Part shown: one piece after another, positions 1 to 8,988 of the stretch
Layout of the letters: each line of letters begins with the position of its first letter
Numbering within the stretch: position 1 is the first letter of the stretch
Assembly: GCA_947493145.1 (NCBI GenBank)
Contig: CANLPZ010000001.1
Location: forward strand, 744,001 to 808,000
Length of the DNA stretch: 64,000 nt
From: an uncultured Paracoccaceae bacterium
GTDB lineage: Bacteria; Pseudomonadota; Alphaproteobacteria; Rhodobacterales; Rhodobacteraceae
Direction: 5' to 3'
Translations under genes and position numbers: made by a program
The notes under the pieces: model-generated
What the model was told of the DNA's origin: nothing
Seen by the model: the letters and a program-made list of their open reading frames with translations, nothing else
The model's database searches: none

Positions 1-864
1 ACGCCAGCGTTCATCAGCGTCCCTCATTGTCTTGAATACCGCAAACGCGAACAAGAATTTGGTGACGCTGAAAGTTATGGCATCGCCGCGGCTAACGCGA
101 TCGAAGAGGTCATTTTGCGCGAAGGACCGGATACGGTCGGTGGTCTTTGTCTTGAACCGATCACGGCCGGTGGCGGTGTAATTACGCCTCCGCAAGGGTA
201 TTGGGAACGCGTCCAAGAGATTTGTAAAAAATACGACATCCTTCTTCATATTGACGAGGTGGTTTGTGGTCTTGGCCGGACGGGAACTTGGTTCGGGTAT
301 CAAAACTTTGATATCCAGCCTGACATCGTCACCATGGCGAAAGGCGTTGCCTCAGGTTATGCAGCGATCTCTTGCTGCGTCACAACCGAAGCCGTGTTCG
401 ACATGTTCAAAGACGATGCAAGCGATCCTCTGGGCTATTTCCGTGACATTTCAACGTTTGGTGGGTGTACAGCCGGCCCAGCGGCTGCATTGGAAAACAT
501 GAATATCATCGAAGAAGAAAGCCTTCTTGAAAATACATTGGCGATGGGCGAACGGATGATGAATAATCTCCATGCGCTGTCTGAAAAGCATGAAATTATC
601 GGTCAAGTGCGCGGCAAGGGCTTGTTCCTTGGTGCTGAATTGGTCAGTGATCAAGACGCGCGGACACCGCTGGACGAAAAACTTGTTGGCGCAATTGTTG
701 CGGATTGTATGGGGCAAGGCGTTATCATCGGCGCGACGAACCGCTCTATTCCCGGATACAACAACACGTTGTGTTTCTCCCCCGCATTAATCGCGACACC
801 TGATCATATCGACGAAATTACAGATGCCGTCGATCAAGCCATAACACGTATCACAAGCGCCTAA
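1..864 (+). CDS. tpa: Taurine--pyruvate aminotransferase, C-terminal part (5' end cut by window)
   Basis: PLP-dependent class III aminotransferase that moves the amino group of taurine to pyruvate, giving sulfoacetaldehyde and alanine in the cytoplasm. The open frame runs from base 1 with no start, so the N-terminus lies outside the window. The visible part has the class III signature: LLHIDEVVCGLGRTG (the Asp contacts the PLP pyridine nitrogen) and the PLP-lysine segment in TMAKGVASGYAA, then STFGG. The tpa assignment over other class III transaminases comes mainly from the neighbours: a TauR-type regulator and xsc follow directly. A strong hairpin follows the stop codon, so tpa may be the end of its own transcript. 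Confidence 0.88.
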   Translation, partial: TPAFISVPHCLEYRKREQEFGDAESYGIAAANAIEEVILREGPDTVGGLCLEPITAGGGVITPPQGYWERVQEICKKYDILLHIDEVVCGLGRTGTWFGYQNFDIQPDIVTMAKGVASGYAAISCCVTTEAVFDMFKDDASDPLGYFRDISTFGGCTAGPAAALENMNIIEEESLLENTLAMGERMMNNLHALSEKHEIIGQVRGKGLFLGAELVSDQDARTPLDEKLVGAIVADCMGQGVIIGATNRSIPGYNNTLCFSPALIATPDHIDEITDAVDQAITRITSA

Positions 865-877
865 TCAATATTGTCGT

Positions 878-908
878 CACCGCGCGGTTTCGCGCGGTGG
901 CCTTTGGA
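878..908 (+). terminator. Probable Rho-independent terminator after tpa
   Basis: A perfect 9-bp GC-rich stem (878-886 with 891-899) closes a GTTT loop 14 bases after the tpa stop. Only a short T-run (CCTTTGG) follows, so termination may be partial. Confidence 0.55.
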
Positions 909-954
909 TCTCGTTTTGTCCCTCGAGTTGATCAAGACTTGAGATTCACAAAAT

Positions 955-986
955 TTAAGTCCAAAATTGACTCCAGATCAGTCCAG
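955..986 (-). promoter_or_regulatory. TauR-box-like repeats before tauR
   Basis: Three copies resembling the reverse complement of the Rhodobacter TauR repeat CTGGACYTAA: TTAAGTCCAA at 955-964 (9/10), TTGACTCCAG at 967-976 (8/10) and ATCAGTCCAG at 977-986 (8/10). The first and third start 22 bases apart, about two helical turns. They sit 10-41 bases before the tauR ATG, which suggests autoregulation. The consensus is recalled from work on R. capsulatus; binding here is inferred. Confidence 0.55.
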
Positions 987-995
987 AGTCACCAG

Positions 996-2462
996 ATGCC
1001 AATTTCAATTGATACTTTTTTCCTCGATCCGACGGCGCAAGGGACCTTGCAGTCGCAAATCCAGCAAATGGTTGCCGAAGGCATTTTATCAGGTCGCTTT
1101 CGTCCCTGCGAAAAGCTTCCATCATCTCGTAAACTCGCCAATCATTTGAATGTAAGCCGGATTACGGTGACGCTTGCGTACACCGAATTGTTGGCTGACG
1201 ACTATCTGACATCACGTGGACGTTCAGGGTATTTTGTGTCCGAAAACGCACCACAGCCACCTGATTTTCCACCCCGAGCACCCCGCGAAAATTCTGTTGA
1301 TTGGTCACGAGCGATCGGGCAACGGTTTTCTGACGGTCTTAGCATCGACAAACCGCAAAATTGGCAAAAGTTTAAGTACCCATTTATCTATGGCCAAACC
1401 GACGAAAACCTTTTTGATTCAGCAAATTGGCGACTTTGTGCGCTTCGGGCTCTTGGCAAAAAAGATTTCTCTGCCCTAACCACAGATTATTTCGACCACG
1501 ATGATCCAATTTTGCTGGAATTTATTGCGCGCCACACGCTACCGCGTCGTGGAATTTTGGCCCAGCCAGAGGAAATCCTTGTCACTCTTGGCGCTCAAAA
1601 TGCGCTTTGGCTCACGGCACAGGTGTTGTTAACACAACGCCGCACAGCCGGTTTTGAAAATCCCAGCTATCCTTACTTGCGCGAAATCTTGAACCAATCG
1701 CGTTGTCATTTGGCCCCCGTCGACATCGACGATCATGGTTTGGATCTATCAAAGCTTCCGTCGTCCTTAGACGTATTGTTCGCCACCCCAAGTCACCAAT
1801 GCCCAACATCCGCGACCTTACCGATTGATCGGCGCAAAGAATTGCTGGCGCGCGCGATCGAAAATGATTTCATCATCGTTGAAGATGACTATGAAATTGA
1901 AAATTCATTTCGCAATGCGCCGTCACCCGCGTTGAAGTCATTGGACAAAGATGGCCGCGTCATTTACGTCGGCTCGTTTTCGAAATCATTGTTCCCAGGA
2001 TTGCGGCTTGGATATTTGGTTGGACCTGAACCGTTCATTCGCGAAGCGCGAGCCTTGCGTGCAACTGTTCTTCGCCATCCCCCCGGTTTGATCCAACGAA
2101 CCGCAGCCTATTTTCTAAGCCTCGGGCATTATGACGCCCTTATTCGGCGAACGAGTAAATCCTTGCATAAACGTCGTGAAATCATGACCAAAGCGATCGA
2201 AGAATCAAAGCTGACATTAGCGAACGGCAATACAAACGGCGGTTCAAGTTTTTGGATGCGCGCGCCGGACCATGTCGACACCGAAAAACTGGCGCAAACT
2301 CTGCGGGACCAAGGCGTGTTGATCGAAGCAGGGTCAGCGTTTTTCGATCCGCCTGAACGTGGGCGAAATTTCTATCGGCTGGCGTATTCATCGATCCATG
2401 AAAACCTAATTCCCGAAGGTGTTTCCCGCATCGCGCAGGCGATTGAAACCTTTGAAATTTGA
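996..2462 (+). CDS. tauR: TauR, MocR/GntR-type taurine regulator
   Basis: A 488-residue MocR-type regulator. It has an N-terminal GntR winged helix (about residues 15-80, with the segment FRPCEKLPSSRKLANHLNVS) and a large class I aminotransferase-like domain. The PLP lysine is visible in VGSFSKSLFPGLRLGY. Proteins of this family (TauR of R. capsulatus) activate tpa and taurine uptake genes. The frame is open further upstream to 897, but ATG 996 gives the normal family N-terminus (MPISIDTFFLDP) and is preferred. TauR-like repeats lie just upstream. Here tauR is co-directional with tpa and xsc, whereas tpa and tauR are divergent in R. capsulatus. Confidence 0.88.
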   Translation: MPISIDTFFLDPTAQGTLQSQIQQMVAEGILSGRFRPCEKLPSSRKLANHLNVSRITVTLAYTELLADDYLTSRGRSGYFVSENAPQPPDFPPRAPRENSVDWSRAIGQRFSDGLSIDKPQNWQKFKYPFIYGQTDENLFDSANWRLCALRALGKKDFSALTTDYFDHDDPILLEFIARHTLPRRGILAQPEEILVTLGAQNALWLTAQVLLTQRRTAGFENPSYPYLREILNQSRCHLAPVDIDDHGLDLSKLPSSLDVLFATPSHQCPTSATLPIDRRKELLARAIENDFIIVEDDYEIENSFRNAPSPALKSLDKDGRVIYVGSFSKSLFPGLRLGYLVGPEPFIREARALRATVLRHPPGLIQRTAAYFLSLGHYDALIRRTSKSLHKRREIMTKAIEESKLTLANGNTNGGSSFWMRAPDHVDTEKLAQTLRDQGVLIEAGSAFFDPPERGRNFYRLAYSSIHENLIPEGVSRIAQAIETFEI

Positions 2463-2463
2463 T

Positions 2464-2496
2464 CTGGCGTTAAAAGGGCGTCCAAACTGGCCCTAA
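2464..2496 (+). promoter_or_regulatory. Paired TauR-box-like direct repeats before xsc
   Basis: CTGGCGTTAA (2464-2473, 8/10) and CTGGCCCTAA (2487-2496, 9/10) match the TauR consensus CTGGACYTAA as direct repeats. They start 23 bases apart, the same two-turn spacing as the sites before tauR, and lie 84-116 bases before the xsc start. This suggests taurine-dependent activation of xsc by TauR. Confidence 0.6.
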
Positions 2497-2579
2497 TCCT
2501 AGATCGCAACCTCACGGTATTTTAAATCAACCAGCCGCCACCAACGCGGTGTTTAGTTTTGCTCAGCGGAGAATTACCC

Positions 2580-4361
2580 ATGAAAATGACCACCGAAGAA
2601 GCCTTTGTAAAAACACTACAAATGCACGGGATCCAGCATGCTTTCGGAATTATTGGTTCTGCCATGATGCCCATTTCGGACATTTTTCCAGCAGCCGGAA
2701 TCACATTCTGGGACTGCGCCCACGAAGGTTCAGCGGGAATGATGGCAGATGGCTACACACGTGCCACTGGAAAAATGTCGATGATGATTGCCCAAAACGG
2801 ACCCGGCATTACAAACTTCGTAACGGCTGTGAAAACCGCGTATTGGAACCACACACCATTGCTGTTGGTCACACCACAAGCCGCGAACAAAACAATTGGC
2901 CAAGGCGGCTTCCAAGAAATGGAACAGATGAACCTGTTCGCCGATTGTGTTGCCTACCAAGAAGAGGTTCGCGATTCATCACGGGTTGCCGAAGTTTTGA
3001 ACCGCGTGATTATGCAAGCAAAACGCGCGTCGGCGCCTGCGCAAATCAACATCCCGCGCGATATGTGGACACAAGTGGTTGATATCGAATTGCCAGCCAT
3101 TGTTAATTTTGAACGCCCTTCAGGTGGGGAACAAGCACTGGCTGATGCGGCTGAAATGCTATCGACAGCGAAGGCGCCTGTGATCTTAAACGGTGCCGGT
3201 GTGGTTTTATCTGAAGGTGGCATCGCGGCGTCACAAACCTTGGCGGAACGGTTGGACGCACCAGTGTGTGTTGGATACCAGCACAACGACGCGTTCCCAG
3301 GAAACCACCCATTGTTTGCGGGGCCGTTGGGATACAACGGATCCAAAGCAGGCATGCAATTGATTTCCGAGGCGGACGTGGTGTTGTGCCTTGGGACACG
3401 TCTGAATCCGTTTTCAACCTTGCCAGGCTATGGCATCGATTACTGGCCTGCGGACGCGAAAATCATCCAAGTCGATATTAATCCAGATCGTATCGGCCTG
3501 ACCAAAGCAGTCACTGTTGGAATTGTTGGCGACGCTGCAAAAGTTGCCAACGGGATTTTGGATCGTTTGTCTGACGGCGCCGGTGATGCGGGTCGCGACG
3601 ACCGCAAAGCCAAAATCGCTACAACAAAATCAGCATGGGCGCAGGAACTGACCTCGATGAACGAGGAACAAGACGATCCGGGAACCACCTGGAACCAACG
3701 GGCCCGTGACGCGAAACCGGACTGGATGAGCCCACGTATGGCATGGCGTGCAATTCAATCCGCTTTGCCGGTCGAAGCCATCATTTCGTCAGACATCGGC
3801 AACAACTGCGCGATTGGTAACGCTTACCCATCCTTCGAAGAAGGTCGAAAATACCTTGCACCGGGCCTATTTGGGCCTTGCGGTTATGGCCTGCCTGCAA
3901 TTGTGGGCGCAAAGATTGGTCAGCCGGACGTTCCAGTTGTGGGATTTGCAGGTGACGGCGCATTTGGCATCGCGGTTAACGAATTGACAGCAATCGGTCG
4001 CGGTGAATGGCCACCGGTCACGCAAATTGTTTTCCGCAACTACCAATGGGGCGCTGAAAAACGCAACTCGACACTTTGGTTTGATGACAATTTCGTCGGT
4101 ACTGAATTGGACGAACAAGTTTCCTATGCCGGCATCGCAAAGGCATGTGGCTTGAAAGGCGTTGTCGCACGCACACAAGAAGAGCTGACCGACGCGCTGA
4201 ACCAAGCGGTCAAAGACCAGATGGAAAATGGCACAACCACGTTGATCGAAGCGATGATTAACCAAGAGCTTGGCGAACCATTCCGTCGCGATGCGATGAA
4301 AAAACCCGTTGTTGTTGCTGGTATCAACAAGGACGATATGGCCGACGAACAGGTCGGATGA
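2580..4361 (+). CDS. xsc: Sulfoacetaldehyde acetyltransferase (Xsc)
   Basis: Thiamine-diphosphate enzyme that phosphorolyses sulfoacetaldehyde to acetyl phosphate and sulfite, the desulfonation step of taurine breakdown. It has 593 residues, the usual Xsc length. The N-terminus MKMTTEEAFVKTLQMHGIQH and the segment GIIGSAMMPISDIFP are typical of Xsc. The ThDP-binding GDGAFGIAVNELTAIGRGEWP segment, followed by the Asn of FRNYQWGAEKRN, lies near residues 460-495. ATG 2580 is chosen over an upstream alternative at 2559 because a GGAG ribosome site lies just before it. No pta gene, which often follows xsc, is visible here, so acetyl phosphate must be handled from another locus. Confidence 0.95.
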   Translation: MKMTTEEAFVKTLQMHGIQHAFGIIGSAMMPISDIFPAAGITFWDCAHEGSAGMMADGYTRATGKMSMMIAQNGPGITNFVTAVKTAYWNHTPLLLVTPQAANKTIGQGGFQEMEQMNLFADCVAYQEEVRDSSRVAEVLNRVIMQAKRASAPAQINIPRDMWTQVVDIELPAIVNFERPSGGEQALADAAEMLSTAKAPVILNGAGVVLSEGGIAASQTLAERLDAPVCVGYQHNDAFPGNHPLFAGPLGYNGSKAGMQLISEADVVLCLGTRLNPFSTLPGYGIDYWPADAKIIQVDINPDRIGLTKAVTVGIVGDAAKVANGILDRLSDGAGDAGRDDRKAKIATTKSAWAQELTSMNEEQDDPGTTWNQRARDAKPDWMSPRMAWRAIQSALPVEAIISSDIGNNCAIGNAYPSFEEGRKYLAPGLFGPCGYGLPAIVGAKIGQPDVPVVGFAGDGAFGIAVNELTAIGRGEWPPVTQIVFRNYQWGAEKRNSTLWFDDNFVGTELDEQVSYAGIAKACGLKGVVARTQEELTDALNQAVKDQMENGTTTLIEAMINQELGEPFRRDAMKKPVVVAGINKDDMADEQVG

Positions 4362-4385
4362 TCAAAGGGGGAGCAATATCCCTCG

Positions 4386-4417
4386 GCCCGCGCGCGCGAC
4401 CTGCGCGGGCTAAATTT
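4386..4417 (+). terminator. Probable terminator after xsc
   Basis: An 8-bp GC stem (4386-4393 with 4403-4410) with a 9-base loop is followed by TAAATTTT, 24 bases after the xsc stop. It would separate xsc from the TSUP permease gene. Confidence 0.55.
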
Positions 4418-4507
4418 TCACCTAAGTTCAAAAGCTTATGTGCGAATCCCCGCTTTGGTTTTACCTCTTCGCGTATTTCAATTTCTCGACGCAAAGGTGC
4501 GTGAGAG

Positions 4508-5257
4508 ATGATTGATATGCTCGCCTTAACAACGTCAGAATTCGCTATTCTCGCAATGATTGCTTTTGTTGCGGGTTTGGTTCGCGGTTTTTCTGGTTTT
4601 GCTCTGTCGGCAATCGTGGTGGCGGCTGGTGCAACCGTCGTCCCGCCCGTCGCGTTGATCCCCATTTGTTGGTGGCTTGAAATGACGGCCTCTGCATTGA
4701 TGGTTCGTTCTGGTTGGCGTGAGGCTGACAAACACACTGTTTTTGGACTGGCGGGTGGGTCAATGATAGGTGTTCCTATCGGGTTGATGTTTACGACAGC
4801 CGTTTCACCCGACGTGTCAAAAATCGCGGCCGTTTCAGTTATTGTTTTACTTGCGATTGTGCAGCTCGCCAAAGTTCGCATGCCGTTTTTGGCAACGCGC
4901 GCGGGATTGTACGGATCGGGCGTTACCTCAGGCATCGTCACCGGAATTGCCGGCGTCGGTGGCATGATTGTCGCCCTTTATGTTCTTGCCCTAGATACCC
5001 GTGCATCAAAGATGCGCGCTGCGCTCGTCATGTATTTGTTTATCAGCGCGACCACATCTTTGGTTACATTTTTGCTGTTTGGCATCATGGACCCCGCCGC
5101 CGCCTCACGCGGCATCGCGCTTATCATCCCAACTGCTGCCGGTGTGATCGCCGGCAAACGGTTGTTCAACGCGAAACTCGAACCCTACTACAAACCCTTT
5201 TGTCTATGTTTGTTGGTCGCATTGGGAATTGCGAGCTTAACAAGGCTTGCGCTTTAG
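4508..5257 (+). CDS. TSUP (TauE/SafE) family membrane permease
   Basis: A 249-residue integral membrane protein with about seven to eight hydrophobic segments. It has the TSUP pattern of two internally similar halves; GFSGFALSAIVVAAG and GIAGVGGMIVALYVLAL are the glycine-rich motifs. TauE/SafE proteins export sulfite, sulfoacetate or related anions. Its place between xsc and soeABC suggests it removes sulfite or a C2 sulfonate made during taurine degradation; the exact substrate is inferred. ATG 4508 is preceded by a weak GAGAG. Confidence 0.75.
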   Translation: MIDMLALTTSEFAILAMIAFVAGLVRGFSGFALSAIVVAAGATVVPPVALIPICWWLEMTASALMVRSGWREADKHTVFGLAGGSMIGVPIGLMFTTAVSPDVSKIAAVSVIVLLAIVQLAKVRMPFLATRAGLYGSGVTSGIVTGIAGVGGMIVALYVLALDTRASKMRAALVMYLFISATTSLVTFLLFGIMDPAAASRGIALIIPTAAGVIAGKRLFNAKLEPYYKPFCLCLLVALGIASLTRLAL

Positions 5258-5419
5258 CCAAATCTCCATGAGAATTGATACATCATTGATACAGAATCGG
5301 CCGCATCAGCTTCACTCACGCCAGAAAGGAAATATTCCCGCCTTTAACTCAGTTTTCGGGGCTATATTACACCTTTAGGGGAAAAATTAAAACAGACCGG
5401 TACAGCCAGAGGTACATCC

Positions 5420-8245
5420 ATGCCCAAAGATCAGCCAATCGTCGACACCTCCCCGAAAGTTTCGGACGAAGTACGCAAAACCACATGTTACATGTGCGCC
5501 TGCCGATGCGGAATTAATGTCCACATGAAAGATGGCAAAGTTGCCTATATCGAAGGCAACAAAGATCACCCTGTGAACCAAGGCGTTTTATGTGCAAAAG
5601 GATCCGCGGGTATCATGCAGGTGAACGCACCATCGCGGCTAAAAGCGCCGCTTAAACGGGTCGGTCCACGTGGATCAGGTGAATTCGAAAAAATCACTTG
5701 GGAAGAGGCGCTAACCATAGCGACCGATTGGCTGGCCCCGCTTCGCAAGACCAATCCTGAAAAATTGGCATTCTTCACGGGGCGTGACCAATCGCAAAGT
5801 TTCACGTCCTTTTGGGCACAAGGCTTTGGGACACCAAATTATGCGGCACACGGCGGGTTCTGTTCCGTAAACATGGCGGCTGCAGGCATCTACACGATGG
5901 GGGGGGCCTTCTGGGAATTTGGGCAACCCGATTGGGACCGCACCAAAATGTTCATGTTGTTTGGCGTTGCTGAAGACCACGACAGTAACCCAATCAAAAT
6001 CGGCTTAGGAAAACTAAAGGCTCGAGGGGCGAAGGTTTACGGCGTGAACCCAATTCGGTCTGGTTACAACGCGATCGCGGACGAATGGATCGGCATCACA
6101 CCAGGCACGGATGGGCTTTTCATCTTGTCCTTGGTGCATGAATTGATGAAGGCCGGCAAAATTGATCTGGATTATCTTGCGCGACTGACGAACGCACCTG
6201 TGATGGTAAATGGCGATGAAAAATCGCCAGAATTTGGGCTGTTTTTACGTGACAAAAACGGGAAACCTCAGGTTATTGACCGCAAAACTGGAAAGCTCGC
6301 TGCATTTGATAAAAAGGGCGTCCAGCCAGATTTAGGTGGGACAATCCGCAAGGCGGGCATAACGTATCGCACAGTGTTCCAATTGATGGCGGACAAATAC
6401 CTTGATCCGCAATATGCGCCAGAGGCCGTCGCGGATAAGGTTGGCATCCCTGCCCGGCGCATTCAACATATCGCGTCCGAACTTGCCCGCGTTGCGTTTG
6501 ACGAAGCGATCGAGATCGACCAACCATGGACCGATTTCCGCGGCGAGACACACGACAAAATGATCGGACGGCCCGTTGCCTTCCATGCGATGCGTGGAAT
6601 TTCGGCCCACGCAAACGGGTTTCAAACCTGTCGTGCGTTGCATGTGTTGCAAATCATTTTGGGCTCTGTCGAGGTGCCTGGTGGTTTTCGGTTCAAGCCA
6701 CCGTATCCGAAACCACCCGAAGCCCACCCAAAGCCGCATTGCGGCGCAAAACCAGATTGTGCCTTAGACGGACCGCATTTGGGATTTGTCCACGGGCCAG
6801 ATGATTTGTTGTTAAAAGAAGACGGTTCGCCTGCGCGGATCGACAAAGCCTTTACATGGGAAAATCCGATGTCGGCACATGGGCTAATGCATATGGTGAT
6901 TTCGAACGCCCATGCAGGGGATCCCTATAAGATCGACACACTCTTTATGTATATGGCCAACATGTCGTGGAATTCCTCCATGAACACCGGTGGCGTGCAT
7001 CAGATGCTAACCGATACGGATGAAAACGGCGATTACGTTATCCCGCGTATTATCTATTCTGATGCCTATAGCTCTGAAATGGTCGCGTACGCCGATTTAA
7101 TATTGCCCGACACGACGTATTTGGAACGTCACGATTGTATCTCGTTGTTGGACAGACCGATTTGCGAAGCCGACGGCGTGGCCGATGCGATCCGATGGCC
7201 TGTGATCGAACCGGATCGCGACGTACGTGGATTCCAATCCACACTATGTGACCTTGGTGCACGGCTTGGCTTACCCGGTTTCGTCAACGATGACGGCAGT
7301 CAAAAATACGCTGACTATGCGGATTACATCACCAACCACCAGCGTCGTCCTGGGGTCGGCCCACTTGCTGGTTGGCGCATGAACGAAGATGGCCCAACCG
7401 GCGGCGGACGAGGCGACGTCAACCCAGACCAAATCGACAAATACATTGAAAACGGCGGGTTCTGGATCGAACATGTTCCAGACGAAGCGCAGTTTTATAA
7501 GCCTTGGAACCAAGCGTACCAAGATTGGGCCGTGTCAAAGGGGCTGTTTGACAGTCCCCAGCCGTATATTTTCAGTCTCTACGTCGAACCGATGCGTAAA
7601 TTCCAACTCGCAGCCGAAGGGCACGGTGACCGCCAACCGCCGGATCATTTGCGAGAGCGCATTGGCAAAACCATGGATCCTTTACCGATTTGGTATTCGA
7701 ACGAAGACGACAATAAGGCCGATGAGTTCCCGATCACGGCCCTGACCCAACGCCCGATGGCGATGTACCATTCATGGGGTACTCAAAACGCTTGGCTGCG
7801 CCAAATTCACGGTCAAAACCCGCTATTTGTTCCGACCAAAATTTGGGAAGAAAATGGGTTTGCCGAAGGCGATTGGGCCAGAGTGACATCACCACACGGC
7901 GAAATCACCGTCCCTGTCGCCCATATGGCGGCGTTGAACGAAAATACAGTTTGGACATGGAACGCGATCGGCAAACGCAAAGGTGCGTGGGCGCTGGACG
8001 AAAATGCGCCAGAAGCGACCAAAGGGTTCTTGTTGAACCATTTGATCCACGAATTGTTACCGCCAAAAGGCGACGGATTGCGGTGGTCAAATTCTGATCC
8101 GATCACCGGTCAAGCGGCATGGTTTGATTTAAAGGTTCGAATAGCCAAAGCTGATCCCCCATCGGAATCCTTGCCGGCCCTACCGCCGATAAAGTCACCG
8201 GTAGGCCAAGGCCCGAAAAATTTAACATGGAAGGTAGGCAAATGA
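5420..8245 (+). CDS. soeA: Sulfite dehydrogenase (quinone) molybdopterin subunit SoeA
   Basis: A 941-residue molybdopterin-guanine-dinucleotide oxidoreductase. The N-terminal [4Fe-4S] ligands C23, C26, C30 and C58 are in place, and C148 in GGFCSVNMAA is the expected molybdenum ligand. No Tat signal is visible, which fits SoeA facing the cytoplasm rather than periplasmic DmsA-like enzymes. The enzyme oxidises sulfite to sulfate and passes electrons through SoeB to SoeC and quinone. Location after tpa-xsc-TSUP supports sulfite as substrate over other members of the family. ATG 5420 has AGAGG upstream. The gene overlaps soeB by four bases (ATGA). A DMSO or polysulfide reductase role cannot be fully excluded. 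Confidence 0.85.
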   Translation: MPKDQPIVDTSPKVSDEVRKTTCYMCACRCGINVHMKDGKVAYIEGNKDHPVNQGVLCAKGSAGIMQVNAPSRLKAPLKRVGPRGSGEFEKITWEEALTIATDWLAPLRKTNPEKLAFFTGRDQSQSFTSFWAQGFGTPNYAAHGGFCSVNMAAAGIYTMGGAFWEFGQPDWDRTKMFMLFGVAEDHDSNPIKIGLGKLKARGAKVYGVNPIRSGYNAIADEWIGITPGTDGLFILSLVHELMKAGKIDLDYLARLTNAPVMVNGDEKSPEFGLFLRDKNGKPQVIDRKTGKLAAFDKKGVQPDLGGTIRKAGITYRTVFQLMADKYLDPQYAPEAVADKVGIPARRIQHIASELARVAFDEAIEIDQPWTDFRGETHDKMIGRPVAFHAMRGISAHANGFQTCRALHVLQIILGSVEVPGGFRFKPPYPKPPEAHPKPHCGAKPDCALDGPHLGFVHGPDDLLLKEDGSPARIDKAFTWENPMSAHGLMHMVISNAHAGDPYKIDTLFMYMANMSWNSSMNTGGVHQMLTDTDENGDYVIPRIIYSDAYSSEMVAYADLILPDTTYLERHDCISLLDRPICEADGVADAIRWPVIEPDRDVRGFQSTLCDLGARLGLPGFVNDDGSQKYADYADYITNHQRRPGVGPLAGWRMNEDGPTGGGRGDVNPDQIDKYIENGGFWIEHVPDEAQFYKPWNQAYQDWAVSKGLFDSPQPYIFSLYVEPMRKFQLAAEGHGDRQPPDHLRERIGKTMDPLPIWYSNEDDNKADEFPITALTQRPMAMYHSWGTQNAWLRQIHGQNPLFVPTKIWEENGFAEGDWARVTSPHGEITVPVAHMAALNENTVWTWNAIGKRKGAWALDENAPEATKGFLLNHLIHELLPPKGDGLRWSNSDPITGQAAWFDLKVRIAKADPPSESLPALPPIKSPVGQGPKNLTWKVGK

Positions 8246-8988
8246 CTCAGCTCCCCACCTCGACCGAAAAAAAGCTCGGACTTGTTATTGATCTCGATAC
8301 TTGCGTGGGCTGCCACGCCTGTGTGGTATCGTGCAAAGGTTGGAACACGGAAAATTATGGGGCGCCGCTTAGCGACCAAGACGCTTATGGCTCTGCACCT
8401 GTTGGCACATTTTTGAACCGTGTGCACAGTTACGAGATCCAGCCCGATCAGGGTCCCGCGCAATTGATCCACTTCCCAAAGTCTTGTCTACATTGCGAAG
8501 ACGCCCCATGCGTGACCGTTTGCCCAACTGGGGCAAGTTACAAACGCGTCGAAGATGGCATCGTTTTAGTGAACGAAAGCGACTGTATCGGTTGTGGCCT
8601 ATGTGCATGGGCTTGTCCCTACGGCGCACGTGAATTGGACCAAGCCGAAGGCGTTATGAAAAAATGCACCCTTTGCGTTGATCGAATTTACAACGAAAAC
8701 CTTCCTGAAGAAGATCGCCAACCTGCTTGTGTTCGCACCTGCCCCGCTGGCGCGCGCCATTTCGGTGACTTTTCTGATCCTGACAGCAATGTCAGCAAAC
8801 TGACGGCAGAACGCGGTGGAATGGATTTAATGCCGGATCAGGGGACAAAACCGGTCAACAAATACTTGCCGCCACGTCCCAAAGACACATGGGAAGACAT
8901 CGATATTCTTGCGCCTTTGCTTGAACCCGTTGCAGAAAACGCTGGCGGTCTGCTTGGTTGGCTCGACAAAACTCTGGAGAAACTCTAA
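8242..8988 (+). CDS. soeB: Sulfite dehydrogenase iron-sulfur subunit SoeB
   Basis: A 248-residue ferredoxin-like electron-transfer subunit with four cysteine groups: CVGCHACVVSC near the N-terminus, CLHCEDAPCVTVCP, CIGCGLCAWACP, and CTLC with CVRTCP. These are enough for four [4Fe-4S] clusters, as in DmsB/PsrB-type proteins. It carries electrons from the molybdenum subunit SoeA to the membrane anchor SoeC. ATG 8242 overlaps the soeA stop (ATGA) and has AAGG upstream; an earlier in-frame ATG at 8227 lies inside soeA and is less likely. The stop overlaps the next start (TAATG). Confidence 0.88.
   Translation: MTQLPTSTEKKLGLVIDLDTCVGCHACVVSCKGWNTENYGAPLSDQDAYGSAPVGTFLNRVHSYEIQPDQGPAQLIHFPKSCLHCEDAPCVTVCPTGASYKRVEDGIVLVNESDCIGCGLCAWACPYGARELDQAEGVMKKCTLCVDRIYNENLPEEDRQPACVRTCPAGARHFGDFSDPDSNVSKLTAERGGMDLMPDQGTKPVNKYLPPRPKDTWEDIDILAPLLEPVAENAGGLLGWLDKTLEKL

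Noticed and set aside
2549..3082. Plus-strand frame of 177 codons overlapping the start of xsc
   Set aside because: It is a shifted frame of xsc. Xsc itself has complete family motifs in the other frame.
4422..4431. CTAAGTTCAA as a further TauR box before the TSUP gene
   Set aside because: It matches only 7 of 10 positions and has no partner at the 22-23 base spacing seen at the other two sites.
4324..4965. Minus-strand open frame (213 codons) over the TSUP gene
   Set aside because: It is Ala/Pro/Thr-rich, antisense to a clear membrane protein and has no family motif or ribosome site.
5258..5419. A defined promoter or regulator site before soeA
   Set aside because: The 162-base gap has AT-rich stretches but no convincing -35/-10 pair and no TauR box. 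Nothing is called here.
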